In this document: one piece after another, positions 47,005 through 58,840 of the stretch
Position numbering within the stretch: position 1 is the first letter of the stretch
How the letters are laid out: every line of letters starts with the position of its first letter
Assembly: GCA_963682175.1 (NCBI GenBank)
Contig: OY821789.1
Location: 32,556,188 to 32,620,187 of the forward strand
Direction: 5' to 3'
Length of the DNA: 64,000 bases
From: Triglochin maritima
Lineage: Eukaryota; Streptophyta; Magnoliopsida; Alismatales; Juncaginaceae
The notes under the pieces: model-generated
What the model was told of the DNA's origin: nothing
Databases searched by the model: none
What the model saw: only the letters and a program-made list of their open reading frames with translations
Program-made: the position numbers and the translations under genes

Positions 47005-48860
47005 TGTCACCGGTCGTGTTAGGAGTCCTTTAGAGACTCTCAAATTTCAACTTTTCGAGCTTTGGCCCAGCCAAACGCTCTATCCTCGCAAGGAATAGCC
47101 GAAAACACCAACACAACCGCACAACTCTTCGGTTACCCTCAGAGTAGGGAACTAGCGGAATAGCCCCCAAAACAAGCACACGCGGAAACTAAGGTTGCAC
47201 AACCCTCACAAATTGCCAAGCCCCCAAACGTCCCAAATTCCCCACACAAGAACACTGAAAGATGATAGCGGAACAATCTCTTTTATTAGATATAGAAAAA
47301 ACGTCCCAAAGGGATTACAATAGATTTCTCGCTCACAAGTCTCTCTCACAGAAACTCTCTCACGCCCAAATCTAAACTCAGACTATAGAGGGAATCCTAT
47401 CTGATCTTGGATGATGATCCTTGATTCAATTCAGATTCAATGCTGATTCGATGGATTTGCACTTATGGGAGGCGTCCCCTTTTTATAATGCTTCAAAGTC
47501 CTACTTTGTAGCACGGTTGGATGCCACCCAACCCACATTCCTTCGGTTGCAAGAGAATAGCTCTCTATTCTCCCCCATAATAGTTGTGGATGAATTAGTC
47601 CTTAGGAGTCGTTCCCAACTCTTCCTCTATCACGGATTAATTCCCACAAGTAGGCGCCACTTTGTCATAACCAAACCCTTCGGTTTAGGCTGGCTAGAAA
47701 CGTGGGAGTCATGTTGTATTTGCTGGAATATATGTCTTCAAAACCGTCCCTCAAAATAGGAAGTTGCGCAAGTGGGTTTGACCCGTTCAAATCCTTCGCA
47801 CTCCTCCCGTTCGGTTATGGACCCGTTCCTTAACCGAATCCTACTTTTAAGGAAGTGCATCTTCGATTCCTATTTTCAAGGAATGCATGCACCACGACTT
47901 TTACTCATTCCAAACCGAATACCTACATGTAAGGAAGACATGTGCGTATTGGGGCTGACTCATTCAGCCCACGCTTCCCTCTTCCTTCGGTTGGTGGACC
48001 AAGTCCATAACCGTCTCCACGAATGTAGCCTCCTCCTTTGACTTGGTCTCCACGCCTTTGTTGGGCTGCCCACGCCTTGCCTGGTCACCAATCTCGGTCC
48101 TTGCTTCGCCCATGTGTAGTCCTCGTCGGCCTGCACCATCCCCCACCAGTTGACCGGTGATGACTCGTGTTGACTACGATCCTCACTTGGTCTCCTTGTG
48201 CTGACTTGGTGTTGACTCCTGGTCTTTAGCCTCACAAGCTCCTGCGCCTCCTTCCTAAGCATTGCCCGCTCATGCCCGCCTCCATGGCGCGCCTAAGTGC
48301 TGCCCGGGCACGCTCTCGCACTTCCCAAGTGCTATGCATGCGCCTCACTTGTTGATGCCTTCTGACCCTTGCTTGGGTGTCCCCGGACTCCAAGCCTTGG
48401 TGCTTTTCCACGCGCCTCGCGCTCCAAGATACCAATCGTGCTATAGGCTTTAGAACATCCGCGCCTTTGCCTCGCTTGGTCATGCTCGCGCCCCGTGCGT
48501 GTGCATGTTGCCTCAGCATAGCCTCCTCGCGCTCGTGCTACGCGCACGTCCTCAGACTAGGCTTTTCGCTCCATGTTTGTAGCCTCGACTACTTGCCTTC
48601 TTGCACGCGCTTTGCCGCTGCCTGCCACTCGATTCCTCCTTCACGCTTCGCCTTGCGTGTGCGCATGCCCGCGCATCTCGAACCTCCTTGGCGCTTGCCT
48701 TGCAAAACCCAGGGGGGTACTTGGGCTACCCCCGTTGCTCACCTCACGCCTCGCGTTTGGTTTGCCTTGTGTGCTTCGTAGTTCCTTGTGATGCTCCAAG
48801 CTCACGAACCCAGCCCGGTATGGCGCACCCTCGGGCATCCTCGATCTCAAGGTTGTGACA
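47005..48860 (-). mobile_element. LTR3 (5' LTR of the array), 1,856 bp
   Basis: Ends at 48860 with GGTTGTGACA (GGTGGTGACA in the other two LTRs), directly followed by TSD GTTAC. TATA-like TATAAAAAG at 47479-47487 on the minus strand would drive the array transcript leftward. It has private changes such as CATGCGCCTC (about 48340) and TTGGCGCTTGCC (about 48690). Confidence 0.93.
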
Positions 48861-49466
48861 GTTACCATCATCCTCACATTCTCTTGACAACTTCAGACCT
48901 CCACTCTCACTTTGGCAAACCAATTAACAGTTCGCCACACAATCAATTATCACAAATATCTCTACAAATCTCTCATCGCCATCACATATGATGGAAACGT
49001 TGGATAGCTCAAGCATGTCTAAGGAGACTGATCCAATTCAAGTTCCAGTTGACGGTCACAAGAGCCCGAAAAGAGCATTTCAAAGAGACACTTAATGGGC
49101 TAATTTAAGCAACTTGAGTTCAAACCAATTCGTGAAGACTCGTAGAAGGACTTCATTGTAAGTCGTTACCATCATCCTCACATTTCTTGACAACTTCGGA
49201 CCTCCACTCTCACTTTGGCAAACCAATTAACAGTTCGCCACACAATCAATTCACAAATATCTCTACAAATCTCTCGTCACCATCACGTTTGATGTAAACG
49301 TGAATAGCTCAAGCACATGTAAGGATACTAATCCAATTCAAGTTCCAGTTGACACAGTTACAAGAGCTCGGGGAGAGCATTTCAATGAGACACTTAATGG
49401 GCTAATTTAAGCAACTTGAGTTCAAACCAATTCGTGGAGACTCATAAAAGGACTTCACCGTAAATC
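48861..49466 (+). repeat. 304-bp tandem duplication
   Basis: Two head-to-tail copies starting GTTACCATCATCCTCACAT at 48861 and 49165, about 93% alike by eye. Shared inner landmarks include ACTTAATGGGCTAATTTAAG and CAAACCAATTCGTG. The LTR array inserted exactly at the left edge of copy 1; GTAAGTCGTTAC also stands left of the array at 39006-39017. The second copy merges into the left arm of the foldback repeat. Confidence 0.85.
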
Positions 49467-50394
49467 TTACAAGTGGATTACCATAACCCAATTGGATGAA
49501 TAAATTTAAGGGATTTTCTCAAGAGATCCTTAGTTTTCCATTTTGTGTTTTCAACATTTATTTAGGCTAATTTTCTTTTTGGAACTTTCTTTTTCGAAAG
49601 TTTTCTTTTTAGTAGTTTTTTTTCTTTTTTAAGTTCCATTTTCAGATGTTTCTTTTTTTTAGGTTTCTTTTTTGAAAAAAAATCTTTTTAGAACTTTCTT
49701 TTTTAGTAGTTTCATTTTTATTAGTTTGCTTTATATTACTTACCACGAAGGAATCTGTCATTTTGCCACTTGCACCATCATGACTTGGTCTACCCAAAGA
49801 ATCCAGTCCATTCGCACCATCATGAAGTGATCTACCCAAAGAATTCAACTCACGTGCACTTGTACCACATGTCTCTTGGTGGTTATCTTTTTTTGTAATA
49901 TGCATGTTTACTCTTAGGTAGTTTTACCTTTTGTGGTGACTACCTAAGAGTAAACATATTCAGCCCATGATGGTGCACATGGGCTGAACTCAAGTGGTAC
50001 AAGTGCACGTGAACTGGATTTTTTGGGTAGACCAAGTCATGATAGTATAAGTGGAAAAAAGATTGGCTCGTTCATGTTGAGTATAATAAAAGCAAACTAA
50101 TAAAAAGGTAACTAACAAAAATAAAACTACCAAACATGAAACTTCCAAAAAGAAAATTTTCAAAAAAGAAACTACCGAAAAGGAAACTATCAAAAAGTTA
50201 ACTTCTAAAAATAAAAATAGCCTAAATAGATGTTTAAAAAAGAAAAAAGAAATTAAGAATCTTTTGAGGAAATTTATTGAATTTATTCCTTCAAACGAGT
50301 TATGGAAATCCACAGTAAAATCCTTTTATGACCTCCACGAATTGGTTTGAACCCAAATTTGTTGAATTAGCCCAATTAGAACTTGAATTGAATC
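49331..50394. mobile_element. large imperfect foldback (inverted repeat) element
   Basis: Left arm about 49331-49921 and right arm 49940-50394 are inverted copies. Matching landmarks: CATGACTTGGTCTACCCAAA (about 49787) against its complement (about 50020), and CAAACCAATTCGTGGAG (left, about 49421) against its complement (about 50336). The centre is a perfect 18-bp stem (49904-49921 / 49940-49957) with an 18-nt loop. No coding capacity. The arms contain AGTTTCTTTTT-type tracts. The form fits a foldback or long-TIR Mutator-like element, but no TSD was identified. Confidence 0.75.
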
Positions 50395-50440
50395 AACACA
50401 CGCACACACACACTCTCTCTCTGAGACTCAGAAATCAGAA

Positions 50441-51550
50441 ATGATCAAAATGGCAATCGGCTCCCAACAGCTCCCGTCGTGCTCTCCATCCATCCTCTCC
50501 ATCTCCATCTCCATCTTCATCTCCATCTCCGTCTTCCTAATCGCCCCTAAAATCCTTCCTCCTAAGACCCTCCCTTCCATCCCCCTCTCCGACGACCTCG
50601 ACGACCTCGCCCTCTTCCGTCGCGCCACTCTCTCTTCTTCTTCTTCTTCCTATTCACACTCCGGTAAAGACGATAACACGAAGATCGCTTTTCTGTTCCT
50701 AACTAACTCCGACCTTCACTTCCTCCCCCTCTGGGAGAAGTTCTTCAGGAATGCGACGACGGCCACGGAGACGGAGACGGATCTTTTTAACGTCTACGTC
50801 CACGCCGATCCGGTGACGGTAGGGATCGATCTGGTGCCGGAGGATTCTGTTTTCCATGGGAGGTTCATTCCCAATGCCAAGTCGACTAGGAGAGCTTCTC
50901 CGACGCTGATCTCGGCCGCCAGACGCCTTCTCGCCACCGCGCTTCTGCACGACCCGAGGAACGCCTTCTTCGCGTTGGTCTCCCAGCGCTGCGTGCCGCT
51001 GCATTCGCTTGATTTCGTCCGCCGGACGCTTTTTGATCAGACCCCAAGGAGGAGTTTCGTCGAAATTTTGACTCAGTCTAGGAGTTTGTTTAAACGGTAT
51101 GTTGCCAGAGGGGATGAGGTTATGCTCCCCGAAGTTCCGTTTCCGAGTTTCCGGGTAGGGTCGCAGTTTTTCGTGCTTGCCAGGAAGCATGCTTTGATGG
51201 TGGTTCAGGATAGGGTTTTGTGGAGGAAGTTTAGGTTGCCGTGTTTGAAGTCGAGGGAGGACTCGTGTTATCCGGAGGAGCATTACTTCCCGACTTTGCT
51301 TGACATGAGGGAGAAGGATAGGAGGTTGTGCTCCAGATTCACGCTTACGAATGTCAATTGGACCGGGAGTGTTGACGGACATCCGTATATGTACGGTCCG
51401 GAGGAGGTGTCCGAAGAGTTGATTAGGAAGCTTAGGGTAGGTGGTGGTGAGAGTAATGGGACCTCGTACTTGTTCGCTAGGAAGTTCTCGCCTGATTGTC
51501 TTGGGCCGTTGATGGATATTGCCGACTCTGTTATCTTCAACGATGGGTGA
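50441..51550 (+). CDS. GT14 / Core-2/I-branching beta-1,6-GlcNAc-transferase-like protein (DUF266)
   Basis: Intronless frame of 369 aa, a usual length for plant DUF266/GT14 members, which are Golgi type II membrane proteins implicated in cell-wall glycan or arabinogalactan glycosylation; the substrate is unknown here. The start at 50441 is followed by a short cytosolic part, a membrane anchor at about residues 17-35 (Ile/Ser/Phe-rich), and an acidic, Ser-rich stem to about 80. The catalytic region starts KIAFLFLT (81-88), then YVHADP (119-124), SQRCVPLHS (181-189), the family hallmark CYPEEHYFPTLL (276-287), TLTNVNWTG (301-309) and YLFARKF (343-349). The end (SVIFNDG) is normal. The foldback repeat ends only about 47 bp upstream of the ATG, so the promoter may lie within transposon DNA. 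Confidence 0.93.
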   Translation: MIKMAIGSQQLPSCSPSILSISISIFISISVFLIAPKILPPKTLPSIPLSDDLDDLALFRRATLSSSSSSYSHSGKDDNTKIAFLFLTNSDLHFLPLWEKFFRNATTATETETDLFNVYVHADPVTVGIDLVPEDSVFHGRFIPNAKSTRRASPTLISAARRLLATALLHDPRNAFFALVSQRCVPLHSLDFVRRTLFDQTPRRSFVEILTQSRSLFKRYVARGDEVMLPEVPFPSFRVGSQFFVLARKHALMVVQDRVLWRKFRLPCLKSREDSCYPEEHYFPTLLDMREKDRRLCSRFTLTNVNWTGSVDGHPYMYGPEEVSEELIRKLRVGGGESNGTSYLFARKFSPDCLGPLMDIADSVIFNDG

Positions 51551-51967
51551 TTGTCCACTGAAAATGGTGCCCCTTTCACCTGCTTCTACTTCGTCTGAGG
51601 AATTCAGGTATTGGAAAAGCATCGATTTTTATCTAATTTGCATGTTACTTATCGACGTGTTTGAGTTGTTGATTTGCATGTTAAATGACATTAACAATAG
51701 ATTGTGTTTACTTTGGAATTGTGTTGATGATGATGGGGGGAAATTGACTTCAACACACTACATTTCCCTTTCTCATGAACATACCATTTTCTAGAGAACC
51801 ACATGAAGTTAGTAATTAGATGACATTGAGACTTATTCATCGAAAGGGGAATGGGAAGTTTGTTTTGGGACTTTTAGGAGCAAATTAACAAGACAAATTA
51901 TTCTGCTGCCTCTTGCAAGAACAATGTATTCTGTTGGCATCACATGTTTGGAATTTTTTAACATGAA

Positions 51968-51992
51968 CCCCCCCCCCCCCCCCCCCCCCCCC
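51968..51992 (+). repeat. C25 homopolymer
   Basis: Run of 25 C about 420 bp after the GT14 stop codon. It is the second long C-run in the window. Confidence 0.9.
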
Positions 51993-54900
51993 AAAGCAAT
52001 TTTTTGAAATGGGATTCCAAAATCCAAACACACGAAAACACGACATTGTGCAATGTGTGGCATAGTGAAAGTCATTGTGCAGAATAAATATATTTTTTCC
52101 AAAAATTATGCCAAACTTTGCGAACTATGAAACAAATGTGGCATAAGTCATTCTTGACGTATGCGTTTGTCACATAGATAAGAAGATTTTATAAACAACT
52201 CAAATGCAATCAGAAAGGAAATGGAGCCTTGTTTTTGGGGACACACATGCAACTACTGCCTCTTCCAGCAATGCCATTTCATATCTTTTTTTCAGCATTG
52301 AGATGCTTATAATTTTAATATAGTTACCACAATGCTTCTAAAATTCCGTCAATTGGTTCTTTGTTTCGTGGGTTGGGGGTTGCTTCCATTGGAGCTGCAC
52401 GTCTGCTTTTGTCTCTTGCTTTAAACTCAAATCACATTGTGTAGTCTTGGTAGGTGTAAGCTGTTGTCTGTTGTTGGAATTTTATTTGACTACCATGGTG
52501 TAAGTGTGTTGCATTTCTATTTGGTTTCTTGTTAGCTGGGAATTGTTGGATGCTAACAACGTTTGTACCACTCTGGTGGTGGAAAGTGGAAAAACAAGCA
52601 AATGCTTTAGCAATAACATCACTGTCAACTGTAATTGTAGGATGGACAGACATTTTTTGCCCTTGGGAAAGTTAGGCATCATATTTTAAAGACATTATTT
52701 ACCTTTCCGGATTACCTCCATCTAATTATTCATATAAAATGTCTACCGTACCTTCAATGAACAATTTGTTTATCCCCTTGTAGAGGAGAAAGAGTTCAGA
52801 TATAATATGTGGATTGTGGAGATTTCAACACCAAGTATATTATACTCCCTTTTCAATTCCCTTTTGCTTTCCTTTTAAAAAAAATAAAATGTACTGTAGC
52901 CCCTCCCTTCAAAGACCAAACCTACTGATGTTGATATGGTTTCTCAACTAATATAGTACATGTTTGTTGTTAACTATTGCACCTACAAAAGATAAAACAT
53001 AAGCATTGCATCTAGATTTTTATCAAGAATTACCTCTTCCCAACAGGTAACTATTGTATACAATAAACTAATAATAGAGTTGAGGTAAATTAACCTCTGC
53101 AGACATTACTTTCTAGTGTTCTTGGTGTTAAATGCTTTTAGTTCTGCTGTCAATCTTGCTTGAGATTTTAGCCAAAAGTCTGAATTTGGTGGACCATCTT
53201 TTGTCAATATTTTTTTTCTGTCTAGTCAATTATATGTGTTTCTTTAGATATTACTCGCATGCATGTTTTAGTTTGGACTTTGGACCCTGTCAAGATTCTT
53301 AACAGGTAGAACATTTATTTTATCATAATAAGAAGAATATTTGTAAATATACTCTATTTTTTTGTTGTGCAGTACCTTTTTTATAATAAAGTACCAACAT
53401 AGATATTTTTATTTTCCAATACCAAAAAAAGATTTTTATTGTTTTCTCTTGTTGACTCGAGATCTCACAGGTACAAAATGTCAACAAAGTAGAGCGGATG
53501 TGATTAAACAAGCAGGTTGGAGCTTTGGAGGTTTTGGTGTTTTTTAAGGTCCCAAAATGTAAAATGTAAAGTCAAGATACAATTAAATATCTTGTAGTCT
53601 TTTTTCCTTGCATGTTTGCATGTCCTTTTGTTATATTTATAACCTATGCTTTGGTGATACACTTATTTTTCTCGGGAAAATTCTCAATACATGGACGTTG
53701 TGTGCCCATGACGATCCCGGTCATCATTTGTGTTTTTTTATTTATTATTAAAAATACGATTTTTGATGCATGGTAAATTCTATTTCACACGGGACACATC
53801 ATTCTCACTAGGGACACACAACTGTCCCTCGAAGGATACATTTCTGTCCCGCGAGAGACATACATCTGTCTTGTGTGGAACATAATCTGTCATGCATTGG
53901 AAACACAAAATAACTTAACGTTGTCAACACCTCTAAAATAATCATGTCATTTCACCTTCAGAGCGTCTTAAAGGGTGTGGTAAAAGAATTTCATAAATCA
54001 TTTTTCATTCTCAAATGGTTTGGCTGCAGTAAGTGGTATGTTTGGGAAGGTCATCTTATGAAATCCAAAATGATGTTGACCATGTAAATTATGTAACTTT
54101 AGCTTCTGAATTCTAATGGTTTGATTGTGACCCTTTATAGAATTTTGTGGTTTGATTATGACCCTTTTCAATACAATGTCATACCTTGGATGTCAACAAA
54201 GAGTCATTAAGGTTTTGATTCTTGTCATGAAGACCATTTTCTTGTGTTGAAATGACTACTACAGAATGAATTACGTAATTGACAAAGAAAATAAATGATG
54301 TACAATAGAAAGAAAATTGGAGCTATACTCAAGCAGTCAACCATATGAATATACAATGACTAATTATATAGACACCATGTAGACTGAGATTTTGCTCTTA
54401 AAGAACAATTTTACCCGAACATCATCGCCCAGAATTGATTTTAAAATCCAAAATTTGATTCTCATTTATAAAATGTGCTTTCACGGTTCCATTTCCTCCA
54501 GAATATAATAAAAAAAGTTGATTTCAAAATATTTTCATGGATTTTGGGAATAAATGTCTATATTACCCCCATCACCGTAGAATGTTTACCAAACATACCA
54601 CCAATTATTTTGACTTTTGTCACTTTTAAATATTATAGTATAAGTTTTTTTGTTAATTACTTTAATTGGCAACATGTTTGGTTCATGACATGTGCATGTG
54701 GATTTTTGGTTTATTTTTCACTTCAAGTTGGTAATTGTGATTTCGGAACTATTGTCTGGAATATGTTAATTAGTAGCAAACAAGTCTAAATATTCAATCA
54801 AAATTGTTATTATGTTATTACATACGATTCTCATATGGTATACACGATGGATTGATGGGGTTGGAATGTAATTTGACTTCAATTGAAATCATTTTGATCT

Positions 54901-57343
54901 AAACACTTTCATACCTGAAATCAATTCTAAGTGAGAATCAAATTCTCTAAAATCAATCAAGAACTAGATTAAGGGAAGAATCGATATCCAAATTGACCCT
55001 TAAATACTCTAATCATGTATGTGCAAGCTTAACTAAGAACAAATGTGGACTGGGCTGGGCTAATGGCCGCTATCAATCATTTTCAGCTTTCAATTAATAT
55101 CCTTATGATAATCACATCGTCATAAAGCACAATTTTCACATAAACAACATTGTCTCTAGCTTCTTAAGCCAGATGCACTCCTACATCACATAAAGCACAA
55201 ACTGCATTCTTGGTTTGTGGAGGCTTAGTACTGGCTTATTGTTTGTACATTTTTCGATAAATTACTTAATAATCCCGTTCAATTATGGGTCCAATTTACT
55301 TAACCTTTGAAACATTATTCTTAGTCTCATTCAACTTCCAATTTTCTAACACTTAACCCAATTCTCCATCAATAATGTGTTATTTTTCAACATATTTACC
55401 ATTATTTTTTGCATTGTTTTTAAAGATTACCATTGACACTAACTCTAAGACAAGTTTAGATTTAAATTTGACACAAATTTAAATCCAAATTTGTCATAAA
55501 GTTAGTGTCAGGGGCAATCTAGGTAAACAACACTTTGGGGGGGGAGGGGGTTGAAGTGTTAGAAAATATATTAACTACCAAAAGTGTCTTTTTTGTTACT
55601 ATGATAAAATAGAACATGACATATGAATTTTCAAACTTAAAAAAGGATGACTATCACTTCATTTAACCCTTTTGCGCTAAACGAGTTTTCCTTCTTAAGA
55701 TGATTTTTATTCTAAACAAGTTTACTCATCTCTTAGGATTTTAGGGTAACAGAATCTCTTTTAAGATTAGCCAATTATACGAGTGAAGAAAGTGAAGTTT
55801 TTAATTGCAGCTCGCTTTAGTTTGTTTGATGGTGCCGAATATCTTGGTCTAATTGCATTTTTACTCTTCATATTACATTAAATATGTAACATATCCTTTA
55901 CTCTTCCATAATGTCGAAAATACCCTCCATTTTGCTTGAAACCTTTCGATTTTTTATCCTTATATCATTATTGCTTTTCACAATGACCAACCAAGAATGC
56001 AATTACAGAAATAATGAAGGCAATTGTTAGTTGTTCGGACTGATGTCGGTGCAAATAATTCTAAACTTAAAGGTATGATTAAAAACTTTGGATACGATCG
56101 ACTAAGGTATTTTAAAATATCATCTACCTATCTATTATTGAGTCAAATCCAAAATGGCAATCGAAATACAAAAATGTCGTTACTAACCAGGGGAAGGATA
56201 ATGCGAAACATATACTGATTTAGGAAGCAAGAAAAACATCGTCCTATGTGGAGACACGGATGCTAACTTAGCTTTGTTCAAAATTTGGTATTGAAGACCC
56301 TACCTCGTCAATTTGTAGTTAAATGATATGACATTGTGGATATTTTTTTTTTTAAAGAGAAAGGATCCGCTACGTCTAGAATGAGTTGACATCAATTTAC
56401 TGTTGGTTAGTAACTTGAAATTTAAACTCCGAATTGAAAATGTAAAATGTGAATCTTGAACTATGATTCATTTTATCTATATACATTGAAAATCATAAAA
56501 TTCTAGAATCATTGGCGTAAGATCAAGAGCCCTGGTTTGTTGACAAATGCTAATACGTTGATTTTTACATCTTTTGTATTTTTATCAAATGATTCACAAT
56601 TTTTTTAATTGTTGTCATAACTAGATAATATTATTCATAGATCAAGATCTATGATTTAGATTTTTCAATTTGAATTTTAGATTTCAAGTTATTAACAAAA
56701 CAAAATTTATGTCAACTTATTATTTTAAGGTAGCGAATCCCTCTTCTTTTTAAAATGGTCTTTAAAAACACCCCTAAATTCCTAATACACAATATTTCCG
56801 ACAACAAAATATTTTAGTAGAGAATGGTTACTAGCCTTACCCACTATTTCGTACTGCCTCCGGATAGAATTGAGGGGTATTTTATGTATTATAATGAAGT
56901 TAGTTTATTTGAGATATTTAGAGTGAGAAGGAGGTTGTAAATATAATAAACCCTTAAGATATCCACGTAACAAAATATTTTAACAGCATAATTATAGTGC
57001 ATTCTATGGATGAAGACATGAAGCACTACAACTCGGCTTAATTTTTCTTTGGAACTAATCAATCTTCATTTGTTTTGATTCATCAATTTGATATAGGATA
57101 CATGCTATGTTCAAGCCATGATTGCACACTTAATTGATCAAAATGATGTAGTACACTATCATAGCATCAAAACTAAAAATTAATTAATCATAGCAGATAT
57201 AGGTAATTTTCAATAAATGGAACGTGCATAACAAATGATAAAATAAACTGTGGTGCAATAATGATGTTTGATTGTATCACTTTATTTCTTTTTTGTGGTC
57301 CATAATCGAATCTACTTCTTTAGATTAAAAAAAATCTAATTTT
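51993..57343. other. long AT-rich intergenic region, no gene seen
   Basis: No coding region with family resemblance. Several CTGTCCC/GGGACA motifs cluster at about 53785-53895, a G-rich tract lies at about 55540-55550, and the hairpin at 55434-55510 is listed separately. Confidence 0.55.
55434..55510. repeat. 35-bp near-perfect hairpin
   Basis: TGACACTAACT...GATTTAAATTT pairs with AAATTTAAATC...AGTTAGTGTCA around a 5-nt loop. The stem is about 36 bp with a few mismatches. It could be a tiny inverted-repeat element or a small-RNA precursor. Confidence 0.6.
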
Positions 57344-57352
57344 TAAATTTAT

Positions 57353-57883
57353 GGGTTAATTACAGTTTGTCCCTTTGAACACTACCTTAATTTCAATTTG
57401 CATTCATAGACTTTAAAATGTGATAGTTACCTTCAATGAATTTTCGTTTTGTAACATTTTGACTTACTGAACTTTAAAAATCTATTATTTAAATATTTAT
57501 TTATTTATTTATTTGGATTTGTTTGCGTCGTATCCCTAATACAGTATTAATATTAACTTTACGTTAAAATTTGGATCGAATCAGATGTCAGATCTTGTTG
57601 TTGGAATTTGGGTCGAATTCAGTACTAATCCGACCAAAATTCGAACAAGATCTGACATCCAATTCAATCTCAACTTGACGTAAAGTTAGGTTTATGAGTG
57701 TATTGAAGATACAATACAAAAAATATTACAAAAAATATAACTTTGTATTTAAATAATATATTTTTAAGTTCAATGGGCAAAAAATTGTAAAACGAAAGTT
57801 AAGGGGTAACCGTCACCTTTTATATTTTAGTGGTGCTAAGTGAAACCAATGCATAATTCAAGAAGATAAATTGTAATTAACCC
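57353..57883. mobile_element. palindromic MITE, probably Mutator-like, 531 bp
   Basis: Terminal inverted repeats GGGTTAATTACAGTTT (57353-57368) and AAATTGTAATTAACCC (57868-57883), one mismatch. The interior is also a foldback: GATGTCAGATCTTGTT (about 57586) matches AACAAGATCTGACATC (about 57644) in reverse. Flanking 9-mers TAAATTTAT and TTAATTCAT agree at 7 of 9 positions, as for an old 9-bp Mutator-type TSD. GGGTTAATTACA ends are common in plant MITEs. Confidence 0.7.
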
Positions 57884-57909
57884 TTAATTCATTGACATGC
57901 ACAGAGTGA

Positions 57910-57987
57910 GGATCTTCAACTCTTCGTCGGTGATCTGTTTTAATTAATATGGATCTTCAACTCTTCGTTAGTGATCTGTTCAACGTG
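57910..57987 (+). repeat. 41-bp tandem duplication
   Basis: GGATCTTCAACTCTTCGT followed by .GTGATCTGTT is repeated at 57910 and 57951. No function visible. Confidence 0.85.
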
Positions 57988-58429
57988 CCGTATGAAATAA
58001 TAAAGTGTCTGGAATTTGGATTTTGAGCCATTAGAGTGAAAATTAATATACTCTTTGATGAAGTAACTATGAAAGTGGTTTGGATAATAATATCAACTTC
58101 GACTGATATATTCAAATTTACTTAATAGGAGTAGGATATAATCGTTCCGTAAAAATTCCTTTAATAATGATAGAGCTGAGAGTATATATGACAATATTTC
58201 ATTAGTTATAGTATCTGATCTCTAAATAATAATAATAACCATAAATTTACATGGTCAAAAGTCAAAAGATAATATATTTTTATACAGTTGTATTAAATTG
58301 TTATCTACGTCTGTTTAACTTAAAATATGGTAATGTAATGAAAAATAATTGTTTTACGCTTTAGCATTTTTTATGCAAATATAGAAAAATAATATCCACT
58401 ATGTATAACTCCATTTTCAGATCTAATAC

Positions 58430-58840
58430 AAGAGCACCACTAACGGTGCAAAAATGCACCTCACGACCGATCGTCCCACCTCATGACCGGGACATCTCCC
58501 AGTCATCCGAGGTTAAGAATGCCCGGGTCGTCAACCCGCTCGTTGAATATTTTATTGTTTTCTGATTATTTTTTTGGTTTTGTTTTTGTTTTGAATTTTT
58601 TAATTTTTTATTTGAGTTTTTTTTTATTTTATTTTTTAAAAAAATTAATTTTTTTTTCTAAGATGGACCCCAAAATGATGTGGATGAGAGATAAGTTGTT
58701 GTGGGTTGTGGTGGTTTGTGGTTAAGACGTGAATAGTGTAGGAAAGAGAAGAAAGTGGGTTGAGAAGAGAGAAAACTGATGTGGAAGAGAGAGAATACTC
58801 ATGACCAAGTCGTCCGGGGTCATGGTTAGTGATGACTTAA
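58430..58840. mobile_element. possible MITE with CACTAAC termini
   Basis: The left end AGAGCACCACTAACGGTGC resembles the reverse complement of the right end (GTCATCACTAACCATGACC). The interior repeats CATGACC/GACCGG motifs near both ends around a T-rich core. The TSD is unclear. Confidence 0.4.

Larger units (their letters stand above)
39018..48860 (-). mobile_element. tandem LTR-retrotransposon array (3 LTRs, 2 internal regions), TSD GTTAC
   Basis: Non-autonomous gypsy-type element present as LTR1 (39018-40875), internal 1 (40876-43011), LTR2 (43012-44868), internal 2 (44869-47004), LTR3 (47005-48860); period 3,993-3,994 bp. One perfect TSD, GTTAC, flanks the whole array (39013-39017 and 48861-48865), and none occurs at the inner LTRs, so it was one insertion later expanded. 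Orientation is minus (LTR3 is the 5' LTR), set by primer-binding sites and polypurine tracts. Each internal region encodes only Gag and an aspartic protease. Confidence 0.95.

Noticed and set aside
50699..51622. 307-codon open frame on the minus strand opposite GT14
   Set aside because: It mirrors the GT14 coding sequence, has low-complexity Arg/Pro composition and no family resemblance. The plus-strand protein has clear GT14 motifs.
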